Assembly (NCBI RefSeq): GCF_014270065.1
Contig: NZ_JACNME010000005.1
Location: forward strand, 296,739-360,738
Origin: Quadrisphaera sp. RL12-1S
GTDB lineage: Bacteria > Actinomycetota > Actinomycetes > Actinomycetales > Quadrisphaeraceae
Direction of reading: 5' to 3'
DNA: 64,000 nucleotides
In this document: piece after piece, positions 47,283-55,822 of the stretch
Layout: the number at the start of each line of letters is the position of its first letter
Position numbering within the stretch: position 1 is the stretch's first letter
The notes under the pieces: generated by a model
Database searches by the model: none
What the model was told of the DNA's origin: nothing
The model's input: only the letters and a program-made list of their open reading frames with translations
Made by a program: the position numbers and the translations under genes

Positions 47283-49106
47283 ATGACGCAGCTGCGCCTC
47301 GGGCTGGCCCAGGTCAACGCCACCGTCGGGGACCTGCCCGGCAACGCCGCCCTCGTGAGGGAGCGCGCGGCGGCCGCGGCGGCCGCCGGCGCCGACCTGG
47401 TGGCCTTCCCCGAGATGGTGCTCACCGGGTACCCCGTGGAGGACCTCTCGCTGCGGTCCTCGTTCGTGGAGGCCTCCCGGGCGTGCGTGCAGCAGCTGGC
47501 CCGCGACCTCGCCGCGGACGGGCTGGGCGAGGTGCCGGTCGTCGTCGGCTACCTCGACCGCGTGACCGACGCCGAGACCCAGCTGGACGTCGAGGCCGCC
47601 GCCCGCGCGGGCGCGGGCCGCGACGAGCGCGGGGTGGTGGGCGTGCCCAAGGGCATGCCGCAGAACTGCGCCGCGGTGCTGCACCGCGGCCAGGTGGTGG
47701 CGCGCTACGCCAAGCACCACCTGCCCAACTACGGGGTCTTCGACGAGTTCCGCTTCTTCGTGCCCGGACGCGACCTGCTGGTGGCGCGGATCGGCGGGGT
47801 GGACGTGGCCGTGGTCGTCTGCGAGGACCTCTGGCAGGACGGCGGCCCCGTCGAGAGGGCCCGGGAGGCCGGCGCGGAGCTGCTGCTGGTGCTCAACGGC
47901 TCGCCGTGGGAGCGCGACAAGGACGACACGCGCCTGGCCCTGGCCCAACGCCGCGCGCGCGAGGCCGGGTGCCCGCTGGCGTGGCTGAACCTCGTGGGCG
48001 GCCAGGACGACCTCGTCTTCGACGGCGACTCCCTCGTGGTGGCCGCCGACGGCGAGCTGCTGGCCCGCGGCGCGCAGTTCGCCGAGGACCTGCTGCTGGT
48101 CGACCTGCAGCTGGGGAGCCCGACCTCCGGTGTCGCGGACCCGCAGCGGCTGCCGGCGGGCGTGCAGCACGTCGTCGTCAGCGACGCCCTCCCCGAGCGG
48201 GACCGTCCGGAGCTGCCCGCCGCCGAGCGCGCGCGGCTCGACGAGGTGGGCGAGGTCTGGGCGGCGCTGCAGCTCGGCCTGGGCGACTACGTCCGCAAGA
48301 ACGGCTTCCGGAAGGTGGCGCTCGGCCTGTCCGGCGGCATCGACTCGGCGCTGGTCGCGGCGATCGCGGTGGACGCGCTGGGCCCGGAGGCGGTGACGGG
48401 CATCTCGCTGCCGTCGTCGTACTCCTCCCAGCACTCCCGCAGCGACGCCGACGACCTCGCCGCCCGCACCGGGCTGGACTACCGGACCATCCCCATCGCC
48501 CCGATGGTCGACGCGTTCACCGCGGGTCTTTCCGACGCGATGCGGCTCTCGCCGGTGGCGGAGGAGAACCTCCAGGCGCGCGTGCGCGGCACCACGCTCA
48601 TGGCGCTGAGCAACTCCGAGGGCCACCTCGTGCTCGCGACGTCCAACAAGTCCGAGCTGAGCGTCGGCTACTCCACGCTGTACGGAGACTCCGTGGGCGG
48701 GTACGCCCCGCTCAAGGACGTGCCGAAGATGCTGGTCTGGGAGCTGTCGCGCTGGCGCAACGCGCAGGCGGCCGCGCGCGGCGAGGTGCCGCCGATCCCG
48801 GAGAACTCGATCTCCAAGGTGCCGTCGGCGGAGCTGCGCCCGGGCCAGACCGACCAGGACTCCCTGCCCCCGTACGAGGTGCTCGACGACGTGCTCGAGC
48901 ACTACGTGGTGGGCGCGGAGGGCCGCAGCGAGCTGCTGGAGGCGGGCTTCGAGACCGAGGTGGTCGACGAGGTGGTGGGCCTGGTGGACCGCGCGGAGTG
49001 GAAGCGCCGCCAGTTCGCGCCCGGGGTGAAGATCAGCTCGGTGGCGTTCGGGCGCGACCGGCGCCTGCCCATCACCACGCACTGGCGGGAGCAGCAGTCC
49101 CGATGA
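47283..49106 (+). CDS. nadE: Glutamine-dependent NAD+ synthetase
   Basis: 607-residue two-domain enzyme that makes NAD from deamido-NAD, taking ammonia from glutamine. The N-terminal nitrilase-type amidase has the Glu-Lys-Cys triad in LVAFPEMVLTGYP, YAKHHLPNYGVFDEFRFF and VAVVVCEDLWQDGGP. The C-terminal synthetase has the PP-loop LGLSGGIDSALVAAIAVDAL, LPSSYSSQHSRSDADDLA, LATSNKSELSVGYSTLYGD and DQDSLPPYEVLDDVLEHYV. Length is close to that of compact bacterial forms. ATGA overlap with panB downstream couples NAD and pantothenate/CoA synthesis. Confidence 0.96.
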   Translation: MTQLRLGLAQVNATVGDLPGNAALVRERAAAAAAAGADLVAFPEMVLTGYPVEDLSLRSSFVEASRACVQQLARDLAADGLGEVPVVVGYLDRVTDAETQLDVEAAARAGAGRDERGVVGVPKGMPQNCAAVLHRGQVVARYAKHHLPNYGVFDEFRFFVPGRDLLVARIGGVDVAVVVCEDLWQDGGPVERAREAGAELLLVLNGSPWERDKDDTRLALAQRRAREAGCPLAWLNLVGGQDDLVFDGDSLVVAADGELLARGAQFAEDLLLVDLQLGSPTSGVADPQRLPAGVQHVVVSDALPERDRPELPAAERARLDEVGEVWAALQLGLGDYVRKNGFRKVALGLSGGIDSALVAAIAVDALGPEAVTGISLPSSYSSQHSRSDADDLAARTGLDYRTIPIAPMVDAFTAGLSDAMRLSPVAEENLQARVRGTTLMALSNSEGHLVLATSNKSELSVGYSTLYGDSVGGYAPLKDVPKMLVWELSRWRNAQAAARGEVPPIPENSISKVPSAELRPGQTDQDSLPPYEVLDDVLEHYVVGAEGRSELLEAGFETEVVDEVVGLVDRAEWKRRQFAPGVKISSVAFGRDRRLPITTHWREQQSR

Positions 49107-49936
49107 GCGAGCTGAGCGCTCCGGCGCCCGCGATCGCCCCGAAGCGCGTGCGGGTGCACCACCTGCGCGAGATGAAGGCCGCCGGTCAGCCGATCACCAT
49201 GCTCACCGCCTACGACGCCGTCACGGCTGACGTCTTCGCCGAGGCCGGCGTCGACGTGCTGCTCGTGGGCGACTCCGTGGGTGACAACCTCCACGGCCAC
49301 GCCACCACCCTGCCCGTCACCGTGGAGGACCTGCTCCCCCACGTGCGGGCCGTGGCCACGCGGGCCGGGCGGCCGTTCGTCGTCGCCGACCTGCCGTTCG
49401 GCTCCTACGAGGAGGGACCGGCGCAGGCGCTGCGGACCGGCGTGCGGATGCTCAAGGAGGGCCTCGCCCACGGCGTGAAGCTGGAGGGCGGCCGCCGGGT
49501 GGCGCCGGCGGTCAAGGCGCTCGTCGACGCGGGCATCCCGGTGATGGGGCACCTCGGGTTCACGCCGCAGTCGGTCAACGCCATGGGCGGGCCGCGCGTG
49601 CAGGGACGCGGGTCCGCCGCCGACGAGCTGCTCGCCGACGCGCTGGCGCTGCAGGAGGCCGGGGCGTTCGCCGTCGTCCTCGAGGTGGTGCCGGGACCGG
49701 TGGCCGAGCGGGTCACCGCGGCCCTCGACATCCCCACCATCGGCATCGGCGCGGGACCCGGCTGCGACGGGCAGGTGCTCGTCTGGCTGGACATGGCGGG
49801 CCTGTCGGCGCGCACGCCCAAGCTGGCCAAGGCGTACGCGCAGCTGCGCACCGCGCTGCGGGAGGCGGCGGCCGAGTACGCCGCGGAGGTGCGCTCGCGC
49901 GCGTTCCCCGGCCCGGAGCACACCTTCCCCGAGTAG
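49103..49936 (+). CDS. panB: 3-methyl-2-oxobutanoate hydroxymethyltransferase
   Basis: First step of pantothenate synthesis: transfers hydroxymethyl from methylene-tetrahydrofolate to alpha-ketoisovalerate. 277 residues. VRVHHLREMKAAGQPITMLT, AYDAVTADVFAEAGVDVLLV-GDS (metal Asp), ATTLPVTVEDLLPHVRAV, FVVADLPFGSYEEGPAQAL, VKLEGGRRVAPAVKALVDAG, VMGHLGFTPQSVNAMGG and IGIGAGPGCDGQVLVWLDMA are all family blocks. Translationally coupled to nadE. panC and panD are not in the window. Confidence 0.96.
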   Translation: MSELSAPAPAIAPKRVRVHHLREMKAAGQPITMLTAYDAVTADVFAEAGVDVLLVGDSVGDNLHGHATTLPVTVEDLLPHVRAVATRAGRPFVVADLPFGSYEEGPAQALRTGVRMLKEGLAHGVKLEGGRRVAPAVKALVDAGIPVMGHLGFTPQSVNAMGGPRVQGRGSAADELLADALALQEAGAFAVVLEVVPGPVAERVTAALDIPTIGIGAGPGCDGQVLVWLDMAGLSARTPKLAKAYAQLRTALREAAAEYAAEVRSRAFPGPEHTFPE

Positions 49937-49959
49937 CCCGGACAGGGAGCCTGCGAGCG

Positions 49960-50406
49960 TCAGCTGACGCAGAGCTCGTTGCCCTCGGGGTCGGCCATGA
50001 CCACCCAGCGCTGCGGGCCCTGCCGCCCCTCCCCCGCGCGCGTCGCGCCGAGGCCCTCCAGCCGCGCGACCTCGCCGTCGACGCGCTCCGGCCCGACGTG
50101 CAGGTCGAGGTGCACGCGGTTCTTGACGGTCTTCGGCTCGGGCACCCGCTGCAGGTAGAGCCGCGGTCGCACGCCGCCGGGGTCGCGGGCCGCCGCCGCG
50201 TCGCGCCACACGAGCACGCCGCCGCGCTCCAGCACGTCAGCGTCGGTGGCGTACCCGGCCTCGAGCATCCGCCGGACCAGCGGCTCGACGTCCTCCACCT
50301 CGTACCCCAGGGCGGCGGCCCAGAACTCCGCCTGCGCGTGCGGGTCCGCGCAGTCCACCACCACCTGGACCCCCGGCACGGCCGGACGGTCAGCCTCGTC
50401 GCTCAT
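49960..50406 (-). CDS. VOC-family (glyoxalase-like) protein
   Basis: 148-residue vicinal-oxygen-chelate fold protein of the type often labelled glyoxalase-like: VQVVVDCADPHAQAEFWAAA, LGYEVEDVEPLVRRMLEAG, RPRLYLQRVPEPKTVKNRVH-LDLHV and VVMADPEGNELCV. The KxxKNRxHLD and DPEGNEFC patterns are typical of actinobacterial members, whose substrates are unknown. ATG 50406 has TAGCGT seven bases upstream, suggesting a leaderless message separate from the WYL regulator gene behind it. Confidence 0.9.
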   Translation of the reverse strand: MSDEADRPAVPGVQVVVDCADPHAQAEFWAAALGYEVEDVEPLVRRMLEAGYATDADVLERGGVLVWRDAAAARDPGGVRPRLYLQRVPEPKTVKNRVHLDLHVGPERVDGEVARLEGLGATRAGEGRQGPQRWVVMADPEGNELCVS

Positions 50407-50413
50407 GACGACG

Positions 50414-50419
50414 ACGCTA
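50414..50419 (-). promoter_or_regulatory. -10 hexamer (TAGCGT) for the VOC protein gene, leaderless
   Basis: On the minus strand TAGCGT is followed by seven bases and ATG 50406. No ribosome binding site lies between. It sits in the 26-bp gap after the WYL regulator gene. Confidence 0.5.
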
Positions 50420-50432
50420 GGCCCGTCCGCGG

Positions 50433-51416
50433 TCAGCTCGCGTCCGCAGACGCAACGAGCTTCCACCCCAGCGAGCGCACCGCCGCCTTGAGCTGCGGCG
50501 GCGAGAGCACGCTGAACGGCACCCCCAGCCACGCCAGGTGAGCGGCGATCGCGTCGAGGGAGTCGGAGCCGGTGGTGAGCACGCAGGCGTCGTCGCCCTC
50601 GGCCTCGAGCTGCCCGACCGTGGGCGGCACCCGGCGCTGCACCACCTCCACCGGCGCCTGCAGCCGCACCCGGGCGGTCCACCGGTAGGGCGCGGTCGAG
50701 ACGGCAGCGGAGACGAACGCGGCGGCGTCCGGCGGGTCGGCCAGCTGCTGGCGGTGGCCGCTGGCGCGCGGGGCGCGGACCCGGTCCGCCCGGTAGCTGC
50801 GCCACTCCCCCTGCGGCGGCTCGCCCGGGCCCCGGTCGAGGTCGAGCGCCACGAGGTACCAGCGCCGCCCGGTGTGCACGAGCCGGTGCGGCACCGCGTG
50901 CCGCTGGCTCGACCTCCCCGCGCCGTCGGTGTAGCCGAAGCGGATCCGCTCGGAGTCGCGGCAGGCCGCGGCCAGCAGCACGAGCACGTCGCCGTCGACG
51001 GTGGGACCACCGCCGGTCAGCGGCACGGTCGCGGCGCCGAGCGCCTCCACGCGCGGGCGCAGCCGCTTCGGCAGCACCTGCTCCAGCCCGGCCAGCGCGC
51101 GCACCGCCGCCTCCGCGATGCCCGTGACGCCCGCACCGGCGGCGGTCCGCAGCCCGACGGCCACCGCCACGGCCTCCTCGTCGTCCAGCAGCAGCGGCGG
51201 CAGGGCGGTCCCCGCGCGCAGCCGGTACCCGCCGCTGGCCCCCGGCGCCGCGTCCACCTGGTAGCCGAGCGAGCGGAGCTTGTCCACGTCCCGGCGCACG
51301 GTGCGGGGCGTCACCTCGAGGCGCTCGGCGAGCTCGTCACCGGCCCAGCTGCGCCGCGAGGACAGCAGGGACAGCAGGCGGAGCAGCCGGGCGGACGTCT
51401 CGAGCACGGGCCACAT
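50433..51416 (-). CDS. WYL-domain transcriptional regulator
   Basis: 327-residue regulator: N-terminal helix-turn-helix of the DeoR-like HTH_11 type (ARLLRLLSLLSSRRSWAGDE, LAERLEVTPRTVRRDVDKLR, SLGYQVDAAPGASGGYRLR), then a WYL domain with GRRWYLVALDLDRG (the W-Y-L signature) and WRSYRADRVRAPR, and a WCX C-terminal extension. Such proteins respond to nucleic-acid or nucleotide ligands in DNA-damage and defence settings, but many control ordinary enzymes. Start ATG 51416 (GTG 51422 is possible). It is divergent from a DinB-family gene with 52 bp between, the probable target. Confidence 0.92.
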   Translation of the reverse strand: MWPVLETSARLLRLLSLLSSRRSWAGDELAERLEVTPRTVRRDVDKLRSLGYQVDAAPGASGGYRLRAGTALPPLLLDDEEAVAVAVGLRTAAGAGVTGIAEAAVRALAGLEQVLPKRLRPRVEALGAATVPLTGGGPTVDGDVLVLLAAACRDSERIRFGYTDGAGRSSQRHAVPHRLVHTGRRWYLVALDLDRGPGEPPQGEWRSYRADRVRAPRASGHRQQLADPPDAAAFVSAAVSTAPYRWTARVRLQAPVEVVQRRVPPTVGQLEAEGDDACVLTTGSDSLDAIAAHLAWLGVPFSVLSPPQLKAAVRSLGWKLVASADAS

Positions 51417-51455
51417 CCTCACGCACCGCGGACCGGAGGTGTCCGCAGAGCCGCC

Positions 51456-51461
51456 TACCGT
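51456..51461 (+). promoter_or_regulatory. -10 hexamer (TACCGT) for the DinB-family gene, leaderless
   Basis: TACCGT ends seven bases before GTG 51469, without a ribosome site. It lies within the short divergent region shared with the WYL regulator. Confidence 0.45.
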
Positions 51462-51468
51462 CCCCGCT

Positions 51469-52053
51469 GTGGACACGACGACGACGGAGGCCCGCTGGCC
51501 CGAGCAGGCCCTGGAGCAGCTGACGTGGCACTGGGAGGGCCAGGTGCGCCCCCGCCTGGAGGGCCTGACCGACGCCGAGCTGCACTGGGAGCCGGTTCCG
51601 GGGTGCTGGGGCGTGCGCCCGCAGGGAACCTCGAGCGCGCCGATGAGCGCGGGCGGCGGCGACTGGGCCTGCGACTTCGGCATCCCCGAGCCGCAGCCGG
51701 CCCCGTTCACCACGATCGCCTGGCGCCTCGCGCACCTCACCGTGGGCGTCTTCGGCCAGCGGGCGGCCTCGCACTTCGGCTACCGGGGCCCGGGTTCCGC
51801 CGGGTACCTGGCCCACGACTACGCCGGCACCGCCGACGAGGCCCTGGCACAGCTGGACGCCGCGCACGCCGCGTGGACCGACGGCGTGCGCTCCCTCGCG
51901 CCCTCCGCCTGGGCCCGCCCGGTGGGCGAGGCGGAGGGCGAGTGGGCCGCGCACCCGATGAGCAGCCTCGTCCTGCACATCACCCGCGAGGCCGTGCACC
52001 ACGGCGCCGAGGTCTGCCTCCTGCGAGACCTCTGGCTCCACCGGGCCCGCTGA
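51469..52053 (+). CDS. DinB/YfiT-family protein
   Basis: 194-residue four-helix DinB-like protein. LEQLTWHWEGQVRPRLEGLT, ELHWEPVPGCWGVRP, TTIAWRLAHLTVGVFGQRAA (His ligand) and HPMSSLVLHITREAVHHGAE-V (His ligands) show the conserved helices and the three-His metal site. The WxVRP and IAWRLAHL blocks are typical of actinobacterial members; some relatives are mycothiol- or bacillithiol-dependent transferases. Divergent from the WYL regulator gene; followed by a 24-bp hairpin. Confidence 0.9.
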   Translation: MDTTTTEARWPEQALEQLTWHWEGQVRPRLEGLTDAELHWEPVPGCWGVRPQGTSSAPMSAGGGDWACDFGIPEPQPAPFTTIAWRLAHLTVGVFGQRAASHFGYRGPGSAGYLAHDYAGTADEALAQLDAAHAAWTDGVRSLAPSAWARPVGEAEGEWAAHPMSSLVLHITREAVHHGAEVCLLRDLWLHRAR

Positions 52054-52072
52054 CCCGGCGCCCCGGCGCCGT

Positions 52073-52130
52073 GACCGTGGACGCTGTGTCCCGGTGTGGG
52101 CCGCCGCACCGGGACACAGCGTCCACGGTC
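52073..52130. terminator. Bidirectional hairpin, 24-bp perfect stem
   Basis: 52073-52096 is exactly complementary to 52107-52130 with a 10-base loop (52097-52106). It separates the convergent DinB and SPOR-like genes and would terminate both. A partial third copy of the arm (CGTCCCGGTGCGGGCTGTGT) follows around 52161-52180. The stem is far longer than needed for termination. Confidence 0.8.
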
Positions 52131-52180
52131 GGCCCGTCCGGCCCGCGTCCCGCCCGCGCCGCGTCCCGGTGCGGGCTGTG

Positions 52181-52348
52181 TCAGTCCTCCTCGGCGCGGT
52201 CCCAGGCCTCGGTCTTCTCCCGGGCCGTCTGCAGCGCGCGCTCGGCCTCCTCACGGGTGGCGTACGGCCCCAGGAGGGTCGAGCCCGGCTTGAGGTGGCC
52301 GACGTCGACCTGGCCGGTCTTCGTGTTGAACCAGAACTGCTCGCTCAT
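52181..52348 (-). CDS. SPOR-like mini-protein
   Basis: 55-residue protein: MSEQFWFNTKTGQVDVG, then LLGPYATREEAERALQTARE and an acidic end. It matches the small actinobacterial proteins annotated as SPOR-domain or methionine-aminopeptidase-associated proteins, with the W/Y-F-N-T-x-T-G-Q-V and LGPY-x-T-R-E-E-A blocks. As in other actinobacteria it lies head-to-head with a methionine aminopeptidase gene. Function unknown. Confidence 0.88.
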   Translation of the reverse strand: MSEQFWFNTKTGQVDVGHLKPGSTLLGPYATREEAERALQTAREKTEAWDRAEED

Positions 52349-52396
52349 GCGCGTGATCGTCCTCCCGGTGCCCGCGGTCCGCGACACGGGCCGACC

Positions 52397-52402
52397 TAGA
52401 CT
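52397..52402 (+). promoter_or_regulatory. -10 hexamer (TAGACT) for the second map gene, leaderless
   Basis: TAGACT ends eight bases before GTG 52411; no Shine-Dalgarno sequence is present. Confidence 0.5.
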
Positions 52403-52410
52403 CGCCCGCC

Positions 52411-53292
52411 GTGCCGCAGCGCGCCCCCTCCAGCCCGGTCGTCGCCGGTGTCGTCAGCCCCCGCCGCGCCGTCCCCGCGGGCCTGCCGCGCCCGGAGTAC
52501 GTGGACCGGCCCCGCCCGCAGCCCTACTCCGGCCCGCACGTGCAGCCGGCCGAGGTGGTCGAGCGGATGCGCACCGCCTGCCGCCTCGCCGCGCGGGCCG
52601 CCGCCGCGGGCGCGGAGCACGTCCGCCCCGGCACCACCACGGACGCCGTGGACGCCGTCGTCCACGAGTTCCTCCTCGACCACGGCGCCTACCCGTCCAC
52701 GCTCGGCTACCGCGGCTTCCCCAAGTCGTGCTGCACCAGCGTCAACGAGGTGGTCTGCCACGGCATCCCCGACGACAGGCCGCTCGCCGAGGGCGACCTG
52801 TGCAGCATCGACGTCACGGCGTACGTCGTCCTCGACGGCATCGGGGTGCACGGCGACACGTGCGTGACGGTCGGTGCCGGCGAGCTCGACGAGGCCAGCG
52901 CCCTGCTGCTGGAGCGCGCCCGCGCCGCCACGGACCGCGGCATCGCGGCCGTGCGCCCCGGGCGGGAGGTCAACGTCATCGGCCGCGTGGTGGAGAGCGC
53001 GGCCCGCCGCCACGGCTACGGGTCGGTGAAGGAGTACACCGGCCACGGCATCGGCACGGCGTTCCACTCGGGCCTGGTCATCCCCCACCACGACGCCGCT
53101 CCGGCGCACGCCGACGTCATCGAGGTCGGCATGACGTTCACGGTCGAGCCCATGATCACCGAGGGTGACCCGGCGGTGGAGGTCTGGGACGACGGCTGGA
53201 CCGTGGTCACCCGCGACCGCGGCCGCGTCGCCCAGTTCGAGCACACGGTGCTGGTCACCGACACCGGTGCGGAGGTCCTCACGCTGCCGTGA
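52411..53292 (+). CDS. map: Methionine aminopeptidase, type I with N-terminal extension
   Basis: 293-residue enzyme, the longer actinobacterial MapB type. A 40-residue extension with [20 protein letters not shown] precedes the peptidase fold. Metal ligands: Asp in [10 protein letters not shown], Asp in [10 protein letters not shown], His in [13 protein letters not shown], Glu in [11 protein letters not shown] and Glu in [29 protein letters not shown] matches the substrate strand. The N-terminal Pro-rich extension is known to contact the ribosome in relatives. It is the likely essential copy; the one at 33523-34311 lacks the extension. Confidence 0.95.
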   Translation: MPQRAPSSPVVAGVVSPRRAVPAGLPRPEYVDRPRPQPYSGPHVQPAEVVERMRTACRLAARAAAAGAEHVRPGTTTDAVDAVVHEFLLDHGAYPSTLGYRGFPKSCCTSVNEVVCHGIPDDRPLAEGDLCSIDVTAYVVLDGIGVHGDTCVTVGAGELDEASALLLERARAATDRGIAAVRPGREVNVIGRVVESAARRHGYGSVKEYTGHGIGTAFHSGLVIPHHDAAPAHADVIEVGMTFTVEPMITEGDPAVEVWDDGWTVVTRDRGRVAQFEHTVLVTDTGAEVLTLP

Positions 53293-53306
53293 GCGGAGGG
53301 GCGGAC

Positions 53307-53312
53307 TAGCCT
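53307..53312 (+). promoter_or_regulatory. -10 hexamer (TAGCCT) for ppgK, leaderless
   Basis: TAGCCT ends eight bases before GTG 53321; no ribosome binding site is seen between. Confidence 0.5.
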
Positions 53313-53320
53313 GCGGCGTC

Positions 53321-54157
53321 GTGGCACCCGAGACCCCCACCGCGCCCTCGTCCGCCCCCGCCGCGGCCCCGACCGCCGGGACCAGCACCGGGACCAGCAC
53401 CGGGATCGGCATCGACATCGGCGGCTCGGGCATCAAGGGCGCCCCGGTCGACCTCACCACCGGCGAGTTCTCCGCGGAGCGCGTGCGCATCCCCACGCCG
53501 CAGCCGTCCACGCCGGACGCCGTCTCCCGGGTGGTCAAGGACATCGTCGAGCAGATCGGCCAGCAGCTGCCCGACGGCGGCGCGGGCCTGCCCGTCGGCA
53601 TCACCTTCCCCGCCGTCATCCAGCACGGCGTGGCCCGCACCGCCGCGAACGTCGACAAGGGCTGGGTGGACTTCGACGTCGCCACCCTCATGCAGGCGGT
53701 CACCGGCCACCCGGTGCACGTGGTCAACGACGCCGACGCCGCCGGGGTGGCCGAGGCGCGCTACGGCGCCGCGAAGGGCGTGAAGGGCGTCGTCGTCCTG
53801 GCCACCCTCGGCACCGGCATCGGCACCGCGGTGATGCTGGACGGCGTGCTGCTGCCCAACACCGAGCTGGGCCACCTGGAGGTGGACGGGCACGACGCCG
53901 AGACGCGCGCCTCCGACGCCGCCCGCGAGCGCGACGACCTGTCCTGGTCGCACTGGGCCAAGCGCCTGTCGAAGTACTTCCAGAGCCTGGAGGCCCTGCT
54001 CTGGCCGGACCTCATCGTGGTCGGTGGCGGGGTGTCCAAGAAGTCGGAGAAGTTCCTGCCCGAGCTGAAGCTGCGCACGCCGATCGTCCCGGCCCAGCTG
54101 CTGAACTCCGCGGGCATCGTGGGCGCCGCGGCGCTGGCCAGCGAGCGCTTCCGCTGA
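53321..54157 (+). CDS. ppgK: Polyphosphate glucokinase
   Basis: ROK-fold glucokinase that phosphorylates glucose with polyphosphate or ATP. 278 residues. After about 25 Ala/Pro/Thr-rich residues come the phosphate loop [68 protein letters not shown] (catalytic Asp), [28 protein letters not shown] and [20 protein letters not shown], which are typical of PpgK rather than ordinary ROK kinases. Located 28 bases after map. Confidence 0.95.
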   Translation: MAPETPTAPSSAPAAAPTAGTSTGTSTGIGIDIGGSGIKGAPVDLTTGEFSAERVRIPTPQPSTPDAVSRVVKDIVEQIGQQLPDGGAGLPVGITFPAVIQHGVARTAANVDKGWVDFDVATLMQAVTGHPVHVVNDADAAGVAEARYGAAKGVKGVVVLATLGTGIGTAVMLDGVLLPNTELGHLEVDGHDAETRASDAARERDDLSWSHWAKRLSKYFQSLEALLWPDLIVVGGGVSKKSEKFLPELKLRTPIVPAQLLNSAGIVGAAALASERFR

Positions 54158-54177
54158 CCGCGGCGGCCGGCGGGCGC

Positions 54178-55224
54178 TCAGTCCGAGGGGCTCGCGCTCG
54201 CCGTCGCCGCTGAGACCGCCGCTGACGACGACGAGGACGCCGACGACGACGTCGCCGGCTGGTCGGTGCCCGAGGCGGGGGCGGACAGGGCGGTGACGCC
54301 GCTGCCGGGGGCCGTGCCGCCGGTCGAGGCGGAGGCACCGAGGGTGGCCGCGGAGCCGCGGCCCTCGGTCTCGGACGCCGCTCCGGCGGCCCCATCGGCA
54401 GTGCTGCCGGTGCCGCCGGCGCTTCCGGCGCCGCCCGGGCTCGCCGTGGAGCTGGCCGAGCCGGACGGCGAGGCGCCGGGGCGGCTGGCGCCGGAACCGG
54501 CCGAGGGCGCGGCACCGGAGCTGGAGGAGCCTGCGCCGGTGAGACCGGCGGAGCCCGAGCCCGGGGCGCCCGTGGAGGCGCCGCCGGTGCCGCCCTGGGA
54601 CTGCGTCGAGGAGGGGTCGGCCGTGGCGCTGGTGCTGCTGGCGCCGCTCTGCCCGTCACCGCCGAGGCCCGTGGCCGGGCCGCCGGGGAGGGGGACGGGG
54701 GCGTCCAGGCGCGGCAGGCCCGGGGTCCCGTCGTCCACCAGCGCGGCCCTGTCCGAGGCGGCCACGCGGTAGCCGCTGGGCTCCTTGAGGACGCCGGCGC
54801 CGGGCAGGATCGCGCCCTCGGGGTTGTCCGGCCGGGTGGCCAGCGGCGGCAGAGCGGTCACGAGGCGCGACAGCCGCGCCTGCTGGGCGCGGCTGAACGG
54901 CCCCGTCGCCCGGGACGCGGTCGTGGCCACGGCGGCGCCCCCGCTGCCGGCCACGGCCCCGCTGACGTCGGTGCCGCTGCTGGCGTCCTGCGCCGCGGTG
55001 GTGGTGTCCGAGCCCGTGGAGCCGGCGCCGTCGGGCAGGCCCCCCAGGGAGATGGTGAGGGTGGCGGCCACGAGCAGCCCGGCCACGCCGAGGGCCACGC
55101 CCTCCGCGGGGTGCGCCAGGCGGAGGCCGGAGCCTCGCTTCGCCCGTCGACCCACCGTGCTCCTCCGCCTCGGGACCCCGCGCAGCAGCGGTCGCTGTGG
55201 CGGCCCGCGACCCACGGTAGCCAC
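54178..55224 (-). CDS. Single-pass membrane protein with a long Ser/Ala/Gly/Thr-rich tail
   Basis: 348 residues (possibly shorter, from an internal GTG). A basic cytosolic start (RRRSTVGRRAKRGSGLRLAH) leads into one membrane helix (GVALGVAGLLVAATLTISLG, about residues 46-65). The outside part has one folded-looking stretch (SRAQQARLSRLVTALPPLAT to RVAASDRAALVDDGTPG), and the last 170 residues are almost only Ser, Ala, Gly, Thr and Pro. Such tails are often glycosylated or span the cell wall. No family recognised. Convergent with ppgK at 20 bp. The low-complexity tail makes misassembly or length variation possible. Confidence 0.7.
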   Translation of the reverse strand: MATVGRGPPQRPLLRGVPRRRSTVGRRAKRGSGLRLAHPAEGVALGVAGLLVAATLTISLGGLPDGAGSTGSDTTTAAQDASSGTDVSGAVAGSGGAAVATTASRATGPFSRAQQARLSRLVTALPPLATRPDNPEGAILPGAGVLKEPSGYRVAASDRAALVDDGTPGLPRLDAPVPLPGGPATGLGGDGQSGASSTSATADPSSTQSQGGTGGASTGAPGSGSAGLTGAGSSSSGAAPSAGSGASRPGASPSGSASSTASPGGAGSAGGTGSTADGAAGAASETEGRGSAATLGASASTGGTAPGSGVTALSAPASGTDQPATSSSASSSSSAAVSAATASASPSD

Positions 55225-55353
55225 GGGTGGGGCCCACTTCTGGGACTTCGCGGGATCGGGGCCGGTCGCGTCGGAGTGTCGCTGTGGCTAGCGTGACCAG
55301 GGCTTCTCCCGCGGAAGCCGTCGAACAGACCCTGAACAACCCGGAGGCCCTCC

Positions 55354-55785
55354 GTGCGCAGCCCCGTCCTGCCGTCCCACCTGCCGGCCCGCCTCGCCAG
55401 CGGCGCGTACATCCTCAACTCGGGGCTGTCCAAGCGGAACGCGCCACAGGAGGTGGCCGAGGGTCTGCACGGCTTCGCCGCCACCGCCTACCCGTTCCTG
55501 GCGCAGGTGGAGCCGAAGCGGTTCGTCAAGGCCCTGTCCACCGCCGAGATCGTCCTGGGCTCGGCGCTGCTGCTGCCGTTCGTGCCCACCGGGCTCGTCG
55601 CCACCGGGCTGGCCGCGTTCAGCGGCGGGCTGCTGGGGCTGTACCTGCGGGTGCCGGGCATGCGCGAGCCCGGCAGCCTGCGGTGGACCGAGCAGGGCCA
55701 GGCCATCGCCAAGGACGTCTTCCTGGCCGGCATCGCCGGCACCCTCCTGGCGGACTCCGCTCGACGTGCGAAGGACGCGGGCTGA
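55354..55785 (+). CDS. DoxX-like small membrane protein
   Basis: 143-residue protein with about four hydrophobic segments: LPARLASGAYILNSGLSKRN, LSTAEIVLGSALLLPFVPTG, LVATGLAAFSGGLLGLYLRV and a C-terminal segment around DVFLAGIAGTLLADSA. The layout (helix, GxxxLLxPF helix, short loop with PGMREPGS, last helix) resembles DoxX/DUF4267-like proteins, but I do not recognise an exact family. GTG 55354 follows GGAGG. The CsbD gene follows 37 bases later with its own strong ribosome site, suggesting a common stress-related unit. Confidence 0.75.
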   Translation: MRSPVLPSHLPARLASGAYILNSGLSKRNAPQEVAEGLHGFAATAYPFLAQVEPKRFVKALSTAEIVLGSALLLPFVPTGLVATGLAAFSGGLLGLYLRVPGMREPGSLRWTEQGQAIAKDVFLAGIAGTLLADSARRAKDAG

Positions 55786-55822
55786 CACCACGATCAGGAG
55801 CACACCGACGGAAGGAGTGCGC

